Position numbers and translations under genes: made by a program. Below, piece after piece: positions 8,174-15,544 of a stretch of DNA of 64,000 nucleotides; positions within the stretch are counted from its first letter, which is position 1, and every line of letters starts with the position of its first letter. The DNA comes from Streptomyces sp. JB150. GTDB taxonomy: Bacteria > Actinomycetota > Actinomycetes > Streptomycetales > Streptomycetaceae. Where the stretch lies: positions 7,160,634 through 7,224,633 of the forward strand of contig NZ_CP049780.1 of the NCBI RefSeq assembly GCF_011193355.1. Reading direction: 5' to 3'. Under the pieces are notes generated by a model. It saw only the letters and a program-made list of their open reading frames with translations, was not told where the DNA came from and ran no database searches.

Positions 8174-8620
8174 TTATGAGGGTGATAAGCGAGCCTTCGA
8201 AACCTTCACCGGCTGCCCATCGTCCACTCTCGAGGCGGCCTGGCATTCGGTGCAGACGCCCGTGAGTTCCACGGTGTGCTCGACCGCGGCGAACCCCGTG
8301 TCGGCCGTGACGCGTTCGGCCCACTCCTCCACGACCGCGCTGTCCAGGGGACGGCTGAAGCCGCAGTGACGGCAGATCAGATAGTGCCGGTGCCCGTCGC
8401 CGGGCCGGGGGCGGTAGAGCCGCTCACCCGCCTTGTCGCGCACCATGTCGACGCCGCCGGTGGCCGCGAAGTGACGCAGCGCGCGGTACACGGTGGTCAG
8501 GCCGATGGACACGCCGCGCGCGGTCAGCCGGGCGTGCAACTCCTGCGCGGACACGAAGCCGTGACAGTGCGTCAGGCCGTCGAGCACGGCCGCTCGCTGC
8601 CGCGTCGTACGGCCGCTCAC
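8174..8620 (-). CDS. Fur-family metal-dependent repressor (Zur-like)
   Basis: A 148-residue Fur-family regulator. The N-terminal winged helix contains 'TTVYRALRHFAATG' (recognition helix, about residues 42-55). The metal-binding half has 'RPRPGDGHRHYLICRHCGF' and a second CxxC, 'GVCTECQ', so the four-cysteine structural zinc site is present. Such proteins repress uptake or storage genes when metal-loaded. The sequence resembles Zur, but the metal cannot be decided by eye. It is transcribed divergently from an ArsR-family gene, an arrangement known for zur/smtB-type pairs in actinobacteria. Confidence 0.85.
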   Translation of the reverse strand: MSGRTTRQRAAVLDGLTHCHGFVSAQELHARLTARGVSIGLTTVYRALRHFAATGGVDMVRDKAGERLYRPRPGDGHRHYLICRHCGFSRPLDSAVVEEWAERVTADTGFAAVEHTVELTGVCTECQAASRVDDGQPVKVSKARLSPS

Positions 8621-8717
8621 GGCGGATCACCTCCAGTGGCGTGCGGCGCACCGTGGCGGTGCGCGAGGGGGGGGCGGGAGCAATGATCCAAGGGTAGGTG
8701 GCAATGAAAGCCATGTC

Positions 8718-8739
8718 CATATGAACGTGCCGTCATGTG
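8718..8739. promoter_or_regulatory. Candidate ArsR-family operator
   Basis: CATATGA and TCATGTG form an imperfect inverted repeat separated by eight bases. It overlaps the -35 region of the leaderless-looking ArsR promoter (-10 TAGGCT at 8757-8762, start ATG at 8769), as expected for autorepression. The divergent Fur-family promoter is also within reach. Confidence 0.45.
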
Positions 8740-8768
8740 TCCCGTGCGGCAGCCTCTAGGCTGTACGC

Positions 8769-9128
8769 ATGCCTGCTCGTGAGCCCGTGTCGCCCGCCCT
8801 CGACGCGCATCTGCGCCCCCCGGACGGCGCGCGTCTGGCGGAGGCCACCGAGGTGTTCGCGATGCTCGCCGATCCCACCCGGCTGCATCTGCTGTGGCTG
8901 CTGGCGCAGGGGGAGTCGGACGTCGGCACGCTCACCGAGCGCTGCGCGGCCTCGCGCACGGCGGTCAGCCAGCACCTGGCCAAGCTGCGGCTCGCCGGGC
9001 TGGTCGAGTCCCGCCGGGAGGGGCGGCACATCCACTACAGCCTGCGCGACGGCCATCTGCGCCGCCTGGTCATGGAAGCCCTCAGCCACGCCGACCACCG
9101 GGTCAGCGGAAAGGCTCCGCACGACTGA
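8769..9128 (+). CDS. ArsR/SmtB-family metal sensor with alpha-5 site
   Basis: A 119-residue winged-helix repressor with the family core 'ADPTRLHLLWLLAQGE' and recognition helix 'SRTAVSQHLAKLRLAG'. The C-terminal 'DGHLRRLVMEALSHADH' has Asp and His with spacing D-x-H-x10-H-x2-H, the alpha-5 site of CzrA/NmtR sensors for Zn, Co or Ni. No cysteine pair for an alpha-3 (As/Cd) site is present. The start lies 6 bases after TAGGCT, so the mRNA is probably leaderless. It is divergent from the Fur-family gene, and together they look like a metal-homeostasis pair. Confidence 0.88.
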   Translation: MPAREPVSPALDAHLRPPDGARLAEATEVFAMLADPTRLHLLWLLAQGESDVGTLTERCAASRTAVSQHLAKLRLAGLVESRREGRHIHYSLRDGHLRRLVMEALSHADHRVSGKAPHD

Positions 9129-9162
9129 AGGCGGTGCCGGTGCGATGCCGGCGTGAGCGGTG

Positions 9163-9198
9163 GGCCGTCCGGACCCCGCGCACGGGGCCCGGACGGCC
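9163..9198. terminator. Terminator between ArsR gene and DUF305 gene
   Basis: A 16-bp stem with one mismatch (9163-9178 against 9183-9198) and loop CGCA lies between the two convergent genes and can serve both. Confidence 0.75.
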
Positions 9199-9222
9199 GG
9201 TCGGTCAGAATCGGTCAGAGTG

Positions 9223-9924
9223 TCAGAGTCGGTCGAGGATGTCCCGCAACTGCTCGACCTCGGCGGACTGCCCGTCGACGATGTCGCCGGCCATCTTCCT
9301 GGCGCCGGGGTTCTCGCCGTTCCGCTGCTCGTCGCGGGCCATGCTGATCGCGCCGTTGTGGTGCTCGATCATCATCTCGGCGAACGCCTTGTCGAAGGCG
9401 GTGCCCTTCATGCCCTTGAGCTGTTCCATGTCCGCGGCGGACATCATGCCGTCGTCGCTGCCGTGACCGCTGCCGTGACCGCCGTGCTCCATGTCGGACC
9501 CGGACCGGGCGGCGGCCGGCTGCTTCCAGGACTCCAGCCAGCCCTTCATGGTCCGGATCTCGGGGTCCTGGGCCTGCTCGATCCGCCCGGCGAGGTCCTT
9601 GATCTCCGGGTCCGAGGCCCGGCCGTCGGCGAGTCGGGCCATCTCCAGGGCCTGCTCGTGGTGGGGGATCATCTGCTGGGCGAAGGTGACGTCCGTGTCG
9701 TTGAAGCCCTCACCGGCCGCCGCCTCGGCGGCCTCGGACGCGGTCGTGGGCGTGGAGCCGCCGGCGCCGTGGCGCATGCCGCCCGTGCCGTCCCCGCCGC
9801 AGGCGGCGAGGAGCAGGGCACCGGCGGCGACGAGGCCGGCGGACGCGGCGGTACGGCGGGCGGTTGCGGCGGTACGGCGGGCGGTTGCGGGGTGGCGGCG
9901 CAGGGCGCGCGTGAAGCCAGTCAT
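9223..9924 (-). CDS. DUF305 lipoprotein
   Basis: A 233-residue exported lipoprotein. It has an Arg-rich N-terminus, a hydrophobic stretch and the lipobox LLAAC with the modified Cys at about residue 42. Two DUF305 units follow: 'VTFAQQMIPHHEQALEMARLA' and 'KAFAEMMIEHHNGAISMA', each with the paired histidines of this ferritin-like four-helix family. A His/Met/Gly-rich linker lies between them. DUF305 proteins are often linked to copper handling, consistent with the His and Met content. A perfect 21-bp tandem duplication encodes 'TARRTAA' twice in the signal region. The ATG at 9924 has a GGGTGAGA ribosome site. The gene lies downstream of DUF6153 on the same strand. Confidence 0.88.
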   Translation of the reverse strand: MTGFTRALRRHPATARRTAATARRTAASAGLVAAGALLLAACGGDGTGGMRHGAGGSTPTTASEAAEAAAGEGFNDTDVTFAQQMIPHHEQALEMARLADGRASDPEIKDLAGRIEQAQDPEIRTMKGWLESWKQPAAARSGSDMEHGGHGSGHGSDDGMMSAADMEQLKGMKGTAFDKAFAEMMIEHHNGAISMARDEQRNGENPGARKMAGDIVDGQSAEVEQLRDILDRL

Positions 9925-10029
9925 GGTGGATCTCACCCTAAATGTCGGTTCTGTTGCTGTTTCGGTGGCCGTGGGAGGCGTACGCGAAGAGGCGGGTCCG
10001 CGTGTGCGGGCCCGCGCGCGCCTTTCGGC

Positions 10030-10476
10030 CTACAGCCGCAGCACCGACAACCGGGTGAGATCGGGTCCGCGAGGCGGGGGATTCGGCCGCCGGACGAAGG
10101 CGACTCGCGCGAGGAGTACGGCGAGCGATGCGTCACGCCGGGCGAACGCCGCCCTGAGCAGCACGGCCAGCGCCCACGCGCCGAACAGGACCGCCACGCA
10201 CAGCGAGGTCATGTCCATGGCCATCCCCGGCTCATGCGGAGCGGACGACGGGTGGCCCGAGGGGCCGGACATCCAGTGATCGGCCACCGCGTGCCCGGAC
10301 ACGGGCACGTGTGACGCGGCGGCGACACCGTGCGACGCGCTGCCGGGGTGTTCGCCGCCGGAGTGCTCCCGCGGGTGCCCGAGCGTGTGCATCACGAAGA
10401 CACCGACGGCCAGCACCAGCACGAGCAGCAGCTGTCCGAGGGCGCCTCCCGCCCGCACGCACCGGCTCACCCGCAC
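10030..10476 (-). CDS. DUF6153 family membrane protein
   Basis: A 148-residue protein with two hydrophobic segments (about residues 12-30 and 90-110) separated by a His/Ser/Gly-rich stretch, ending in 'RGPDLTRLSVLRL', the C-terminal signature I associate with DUF6153. The many His and Met residues and the neighbouring DUF305 lipoprotein suggest a role at the membrane in copper or metal stress; this is inference. The GTG start has an AAAGGGA ribosome site. It is probably co-transcribed with the DUF305 gene 105 bases downstream. Confidence 0.75.
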   Translation of the reverse strand: MRVSRCVRAGGALGQLLLVLVLAVGVFVMHTLGHPREHSGGEHPGSASHGVAAASHVPVSGHAVADHWMSGPSGHPSSAPHEPGMAMDMTSLCVAVLFGAWALAVLLRAAFARRDASLAVLLARVAFVRRPNPPPRGPDLTRLSVLRL

Positions 10477-10605
10477 GCCCGATCCCTTTCCTCACCGCGA
10501 CGCGATACCCGGCCACGGTAACGGACCGAACCGCTCCGGTCCGGGAAGGGGCGGCGGACGTGCCACCCGCCCCGGCGCACGGCGACCGGCGCCAACACCC
10601 CCGGC

Positions 10606-11256
10606 TCAGTCGCGCCGGGCGTACACGAACAGGTGCGGTTCCGGTACGGCCTCGGGGTGGGCCGGGGTGAACAGGGACTCCTCCGCGCGCAGCACCGTCA
10701 GGCCCGCGCCGGTCGCGAGGGCGGTGAAGTCCTCGGCGGCGAAGCTGGTGACCCGCACCGGGCGGCCCATGAACACGGCGTCGACGCCCGCCACGTCCAC
10801 GGGCACCGTCGCCAGCACCATGTGCCCGCCCGGCCGCAGCGCCCGCACCAGCCGCTCCAGCAGTCCGGACTGTTCGTCGCGGGTCATCTGGAGCAGGGAG
10901 AAGTAGACGCACACCGCGTCGTAGGAGCCCTCCGCGAGCGGCACCTCGCGGATGTCGGCGCATCGGAAGGCGGCATCCGGCACCTGCCGCCGCGCCAGCT
11001 CCACCATCACCGGCGAGACGTCCACGCCCAGCACCCGGTGGCCGGCCCCGGCCAGGGTCTCGGCGGTCGGCCGGCCCGTCCCGCTGCCCACGTCCAGCAC
11101 GCTGCTGCCGGGCGCCAGCCGCTCCAGCAGCCAGTCGAGCGACGCGCGGTGCGCCGCTGATCCCGCGAACGCCTTCTCGTACGCCGAGCCCAGCGCGTCG
11201 AACACCGCCGCGGCGTCCGGCGCCCCGGCGGGCGGCCGGTGGTCCCCCTCGGTCAC
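10606..11256 (-). CDS. Class I SAM-dependent methyltransferase
   Basis: A 216-residue small-molecule methyltransferase. Motif I 'VLDVGSGTGRPTAETLA' (about residues 52-68), the acidic 'VLGVDVSP' loop, motif II 'YDAVCVYFSLLQM' and the 'LRPGGHMVLATVP' strand are all present. The substrate is unknown. The GTG at 11256 has a strong GGAGGAGG ribosome site six bases upstream, so the long upstream open frame is not used. It is not of the isoaspartyl-methyltransferase type that often accompanies ATP-grasp RiPPs, and it lies about 6 kb from tgmAB. A small hairpin at 10522-10543 may end the transcript. Confidence 0.88.
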   Translation of the reverse strand: MTEGDHRPPAGAPDAAAVFDALGSAYEKAFAGSAAHRASLDWLLERLAPGSSVLDVGSGTGRPTAETLAGAGHRVLGVDVSPVMVELARRQVPDAAFRCADIREVPLAEGSYDAVCVYFSLLQMTRDEQSGLLERLVRALRPGGHMVLATVPVDVAGVDAVFMGRPVRVTSFAAEDFTALATGAGLTVLRAEESLFTPAHPEAVPEPHLFVYARRD

Positions 11257-11334
11257 GATGCCTCCTCCGGCGTGGTCGTGGCGGGCATCCTCGCACCCCG
11301 GCAGCCGTGTGACAACGGGCGTTAGGGTTCCGCC

Positions 11335-11790
11335 GTGGCCACCTTGCTGATCGTCCATCACACACCGTCGCCCAACTGCCAGGCGATCCTCGAGGCCGTC
11401 GTCGCCGGGGCGACGACGCCGGAGATCGAGGACGTGCGGGTCGAGCGGCGCGCGGCGCTGTCCGCCACCGCGTCCGACGTGCTCGCCGCAGACGGCTACC
11501 TCCTGGGCACGCCCGCCAACCTCGGCTACATGTCCGGCGCGCTGAAGCACTTCTTCGACCAGGTCTACTACCCGTGCCTGGACGAGACCCGCGGCCGCCC
11601 CTTCGGCTACTGGGTGCACGGCGGCAGCGACGTCACCGGAGCCGTCCGCGGCATCGAGTCGATCACCACGGGCCTCGCCTGGCGCCGCGCCGCCGATCCC
11701 CTGACCCTCACCGGCGCACCCGGCAAGGCCGACCTGGAGGCCTGCTGGGAGCTGGGCGCGACGGTCGCGGCCGGCCTGATGCCGGGGTGA
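11335..11790 (+). CDS. Flavodoxin/NAD(P)H reductase-like protein
   Basis: A 151-residue flavodoxin-fold protein. The N-terminal strand 'ATLLIVHHTPSPNC' replaces the usual phosphate-binding loop TxSxN, and the second FMN loop 'LLGTPANLGYMSGALKHFFDQ' is typical of NADPH-dependent FMN reductases/flavodoxins. It probably binds FMN and carries out electron transfer. TAGGGT (11323-11328) lies six bases before the GTG, so the transcript is likely leaderless. It is divergent from the methyltransferase. Confidence 0.82.
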   Translation: MATLLIVHHTPSPNCQAILEAVVAGATTPEIEDVRVERRAALSATASDVLAADGYLLGTPANLGYMSGALKHFFDQVYYPCLDETRGRPFGYWVHGGSDVTGAVRGIESITTGLAWRRAADPLTLTGAPGKADLEACWELGATVAAGLMPG

Positions 11791-11947
11791 CCGGCGGCCT
11801 CGCGTGCCCGTGCGGGCGTAAACCCCGTGCCCGGCGAATGTGGGCGAGGCCACGCCCGCGATGCGAGACAGGGCATGTCCCTGCCCGCGGTGTGCGGGAT
11901 ACCGTTTCGTCCGGTCCCTGTTCCCCCGCAGCCCGGACGGCCAGCCA

Positions 11948-12475
11948 GTGCTCACAGAACTCAGCCCGCTCATCGCGGCGACCGCTCAGTGGCTGACGCG
12001 CGCCTACCCCGCGTCGGGCGGTGCGCTGGCCGCCGCCCTGTGCGAGGTGCAGGCGCGGCAGGCGGTGACGGTCGCGGCCTGCCTGCGCTACCCGACGCGG
12101 ACGGACGCGGCGCTGGTCGCGCTGGCCGGCCCCGGCGGCTCGGCCCGCCTGGACTGGGTCACCGGCGCGGACGCGGCGGGCGGCGCGCACACCGAGGACA
12201 GCGCGTGGCGGACCTGGGTGGACGAGGTCGTGGCCAGCTGGGCCGCCAGCCTGCTCACCGACCCCGAGCTGGCCCGGCAGGCGGTGGCCGAGCTCACCCG
12301 CGGCCCGCAGCCCCTGGGCACACCGGCCGAGTTCCGCCGCCTGACCGAGCCCGGCGTACGCGACCGTGACGCCGCGGCGCTGCTGCGCCACCCCGACCTG
12401 GTCGCCCCGGTGGCCGGACTGCATCTGGACCACCTCCTGGCCCGCCTCGGCCCCGACCAGGCGCTCATCGCCTGA
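11948..12475 (+). CDS. Hypothetical protein
   Basis: A protein of about 175 residues, rich in Ala and Leu and apparently all helical; I do not recognise it. Codon bias is strongly Streptomyces-like. The GTG at 11948 is my preferred start because the helical part begins there (MLTELSPLIAATAQWLTRAY), but no ribosome site is seen. The frame is open to 11840, where a longer form would add 'ACPCPRC', a possible but unsupported zinc knuckle. It runs convergently towards a broken hydrolase gene. Confidence 0.45.
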   Translation: MLTELSPLIAATAQWLTRAYPASGGALAAALCEVQARQAVTVAACLRYPTRTDAALVALAGPGGSARLDWVTGADAAGGAHTEDSAWRTWVDEVVASWAASLLTDPELARQAVAELTRGPQPLGTPAEFRRLTEPGVRDRDAAALLRHPDLVAPVAGLHLDHLLARLGPDQALIA

Positions 12476-12546
12476 CACCGGACGGTGCGATCCCGCCCCG
12501 CCGACGTGCGCGAACCGGCGGGCCGGACGCCAGGGGTGCGGCGTGC

Positions 12547-13245
12547 TCAGGGCGCCGCGACGAGCGGCGGCTCGCCCCAGTCGGCGGCCAGCGCCCGCCG
12601 TACGGCGTCGACGTGATCAGCTCCACCCCGCCGAGGGAGGCGGCGAGCGCGGGCCAGGTCGTGGTGGGGCTCGCCGCGTCCGAGCCGTGGCTGATCGAGC
12701 TGCCGTGGTGCAGCCAAATCCGGCGGCCCGGGTCCCTCGGCACGGGTTCGACCGGGGCGTCGGTGCGCAGCGCGACCAGCTCGGTCGTCTCGTTGTGCGG
12801 CAGCCGGACCACCACCACCTCCGGCCGGCCGGGCAGCCCGGCGAACCGCACGGTGCCGGCCGGCCCGCGCCGGACCTCGACGGACCCGGTGGTCATGTCG
12901 ATGGTCAGCGTGTCGCCGCCGGCCACGGTGGCCCGGCCGGCCGGTGCGCCGTCCACGAGCAGGTCGTAGACGCCGTCCGGGCGCGGCGGGGCGCCCACGT
13001 GGACGCGCTTGGTGGGCACGGTGTCCAGCTCCACGGCGGTGGCGCCTTTTGCGGAACACGAGCCGTACGCCGGAGGGCTGGCACTCGGCCACGGCGAGCT
13101 GCGGGGCGGCGCACTGGGCGCGGGCCCGGGCGGGCAGCCGGTGCGGCAGCACACCGCGCGCGGTGCGCTCCAGGTCGAGGGCGCCGCGCAGGAGACCCGC
13201 GGTGACGTCCTCGGTGAGGGGAGTGGTGATCCAGTTCGTCGGCAT
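12547..13245 (-). pseudogene. Decayed SGNH/GDSL hydrolase gene
   Basis: The N-terminal part (MPTNWITTPL... to RLVFRKR) is in one frame. The middle (ATAVELDTVPTKRVHVGAPP... to LHHGSSISHGSDAASPTTTW) is in the next frame because of an extra base near 13041-13053. After 'LGGVELI' the frame breaks again and only a short tail in the first frame, VDAVRRALAADWGEPPLV, remains. The start ATG at 13245 is preserved. The family carries SGNH esterase blocks; only the 'HGSSISHG' block I is left, so the enzyme is inactive. The structure suggests an internal deletion plus a one-base frameshift. Confidence 0.75.
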
Positions 13246-13318
13246 GGTCCCGCTGCTCGCCCCGCCCTCCCGGCGGTGTCACCGGACCGGCCGGCACGCG
13301 CTTCGCGGCGATCGTACG

Positions 13319-14074
13319 TCAGGCCAGGCGCCGTACCGCCTGGCTGGTCAGCTCGTAGCGCGCGCCGACGATGGCGAGCCGCCCGTCCGCCACCCGCTCG
13401 GCGAGATCCGGCTCGGCCGCGAGCAGGGACCGTACCAGCCGGACGTTGGCGTCTATGGTCGCGTCGACGCGGGCGTCGCCCTCCGTGGTGCGGTCGATGG
13501 CCGGGGCTATCCGGTCGGCCAGGTACTGGATATGCGCGGGCAGCCGCCCGCCGGACGCGTCGGCCTCCACCGCGGCCCGCACGGCCCCGCACGACTGGTG
13601 GCCCAGCACCATCACCAGCGGTATGTCCAGCTCCAGCACCCCGTAGGCGATGCTGCCGAGCACCGCCTCGTCCAGCACCTCACCGGCGCTGCGCACGGTG
13701 AGCAGATCGCCGAGCCCCTGGTCGAAGACCAGCTCCGGCGGCACCCGCGAGTCGACACAGCCCAGCACGATCGCGAACGGGTGCTGGCCCGAGACCAGCT
13801 CCTGCCGCACGGCCGGGGTCTCGTCCGGGTGCCGCTCCCGGTAGGCGCGCCAGCGCGCGTTCCCGACGGCCAGTGCCCGCAGCGCCTCCGTCGCGGTGGT
13901 GGGACGCGGGCGGGCGGCGGGCGGGGCCGCGGCGGCGGGGGAGACGTCCAGGGCGAGGCCGGCGCCGGCCACGGCGGCTCCGGTGACGGCGGCTCCGGTG
14001 ACGGCGGCGCGCAGCAGGGAGCGGCGCGCGGGAGCCGCCTCGGCGGCTCTGAGCGGGGTGTCGTCGAGGTTCAC
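13319..14074 (-). CDS. Beta-carbonic anhydrase, exported
   Basis: A 251-residue beta-class carbonic anhydrase, which interconverts CO2 and bicarbonate using zinc. The zinc ligands are seen in 'LGCVDSRVPPE' (Cys and Asp, about residues 105-107) and 'LGHQSCGAV' (His and Cys, about 159-162). The N-terminus has a twin-arginine-like 'APARRSLLRAA' followed by a long Ala/Gly hydrophobic stretch, so export by Tat is likely. The GTG at 14074 is supported by TACGTT seven bases upstream, which makes a leaderless transcript likely; an alternative ATG is at 14128. Confidence 0.88.
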   Translation of the reverse strand: MNLDDTPLRAAEAAPARRSLLRAAVTGAAVTGAAVAGAGLALDVSPAAAAPPAARPRPTTATEALRALAVGNARWRAYRERHPDETPAVRQELVSGQHPFAIVLGCVDSRVPPELVFDQGLGDLLTVRSAGEVLDEAVLGSIAYGVLELDIPLVMVLGHQSCGAVRAAVEADASGGRLPAHIQYLADRIAPAIDRTTEGDARVDATIDANVRLVRSLLAAEPDLAERVADGRLAIVGARYELTSQAVRRLA

Positions 14075-14304
14075 GGCGACGAACGTAAATCCGAAAAGCT
14101 GTCCGGTTGCCGTGCGCTGCCGCATCATGACCCGCTCATGACCCGCCATGGCCGAGCAATGGCCGGCCGTTGGGCCGCCGTTGGCGGACCCGAGGGCAGT
14201 TCTTGACGACCGGCCGGGGTCCGACGGCCGCGCGACCGGGCAGGGCCCGACGGCTGCCGGCCGGGCACGGCCGGGAGGCCGGCGATCCGACAGCGCCCGA
14301 CGGC

Positions 14305-15423
14305 TCAGGACGAGCGGCCCGGCGGCCGTTCGCCTTCCCCTTCCGTTGCGCGTTCCCGTTCCCCTTCCCGTTCCTCGCGGGGCGTGTAGTCGTCCTCGTC
14401 CCAGGTGCGGGTCGAGCGGGGCTCGGTGTACGGCTCGGCGTCCGGCGGGTGGCCGCCGGCGATGGCCCGCTGCCGGGCGGTCTCCGCGTCGAACTCCAGA
14501 CCCAGCAGGATCGCCAAATTGGTGATCCACAGCCAGACGAGGAACACGATGACGGCGGCCATGGTGCCGTACGTCTTGTTGTACGAGCCGAAGTTGGCCA
14601 CGTAGAACGCGAACCCGGCGGAGGCGATCATCCAGATCACCAGGGCCAGGAAGCTGCCCGGAGTGATCCAGCGCCAGCCGCGCACCCGGGCGTTGGGACT
14701 GGCCCAGTACAGCAGCGCGATCATCAGCGTGACCAGCAGCACGAGGACGGGCCACTTGGCGATGGACCACACCGTCAGCGCCGTCTCACCGAGACCGAGT
14801 ACGTCCCCCGCCCGGCGCGCGAGACCGCCGGTGAAGACCACGATCAGCGCGCTGATCACGGCCATGAGCATCAGCGCCACGGTCAGCCCCAGCCGGACCG
14901 GCAGGATGGTCCACACGGGCCGGCCCTCCGGGATGTCGTAGACCGCGTTGGCCGTGCGCATGAACGCCGCCACGTAGCCGGAGGCGGACCACACCGCCAG
15001 GACGAGACCGATGATCGCCATGAGGGACCCGGTGCCCGCGTTGCCCTGCAACTGCTCGACGGCCCGCCCGATGATGTCCCGCGCGGCGCCGGGAGCCAGC
15101 GCATCCACGTTCTGCATCAGCTTGTCCGTCGTGGATCTGCCGGAGATGCCCAGCAGCGACACCAGCACCAGCAGCGCCGGGAACAGCGACAGCACCCCGT
15201 AGTACGTCAGGGCCGCCGCGCGGTCGGTCAGCTCGTCGTCCTTGAACTCGCGGAGACTGCCCTTGAACACCGCCCGCCAGGCTCCCTTGGGCAGCCCGGT
15301 CGGAGACGCGGGTGCCGCCCGCTCCACCTCCGGCCCGGGCCCGGCCTCCTCGGGAGTCGGCCGCCGGGGCTCTTCGTCCCGCTCTTTGTGCCCGGTGCGC
15401 CCGGGGAGATGCAGCTTTGTCAT
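14305..15423 (-). CDS. YihY/BrkB family inner-membrane protein
   Basis: A 372-residue protein with about six transmembrane helices between residues 75 and 310 and charged ends. The family core is visible: 'DRAAALTYYGVLSLFPALLVLVSLLG', 'AVWSASGYVAAFMRTANAVYDIPEGRP' and 'YKTYGTMAA'-like 'YNKTYGTMAAVIVFLVWLWITN'. Earlier naming as ribonuclease BN is not supported for this family; its role is unclear. The C-terminal 50 residues are Arg/Glu-rich and disordered. The ATG at 15423 is the first good start; a GTG at 15456 is possible. It lies downstream of the APC permease on the same strand but behind a terminator. Confidence 0.88.
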   Translation of the reverse strand: MTKLHLPGRTGHKERDEEPRRPTPEEAGPGPEVERAAPASPTGLPKGAWRAVFKGSLREFKDDELTDRAAALTYYGVLSLFPALLVLVSLLGISGRSTTDKLMQNVDALAPGAARDIIGRAVEQLQGNAGTGSLMAIIGLVLAVWSASGYVAAFMRTANAVYDIPEGRPVWTILPVRLGLTVALMLMAVISALIVVFTGGLARRAGDVLGLGETALTVWSIAKWPVLVLLVTLMIALLYWASPNARVRGWRWITPGSFLALVIWMIASAGFAFYVANFGSYNKTYGTMAAVIVFLVWLWITNLAILLGLEFDAETARQRAIAGGHPPDAEPYTEPRSTRTWDEDDYTPREEREGERERATEGEGERPPGRSS

Positions 15424-15485
15424 GAGCCCCGAGTAACCCCCGGACCGCTCGCTCACTCACTCCCCGAAATGGATCACGCGACGTG

Positions 15486-15523
15486 CGAGAGGCGGGGCAC
15501 CGGATGGTGTCCCGCCTCCTCTC
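15486..15523 (-). terminator. Terminator after APC permease gene
   Basis: A 10-bp stem with one G-U pair around loop GGAT (15492-15501 with 15506-15515), extended by GAGAG/CTCTC outside a small bulge, lies just beyond the permease stop codon. Confidence 0.65.
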
Positions 15524-15544
15524 GGCCTCCCGGCGGCGCGGCCG

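Noticed and set aside
10606..11973. 455-residue form of the methyltransferase
   Set aside because: The extra N-terminus is antisense to the flavodoxin-like gene; a strong ribosome site marks the GTG at 11256.
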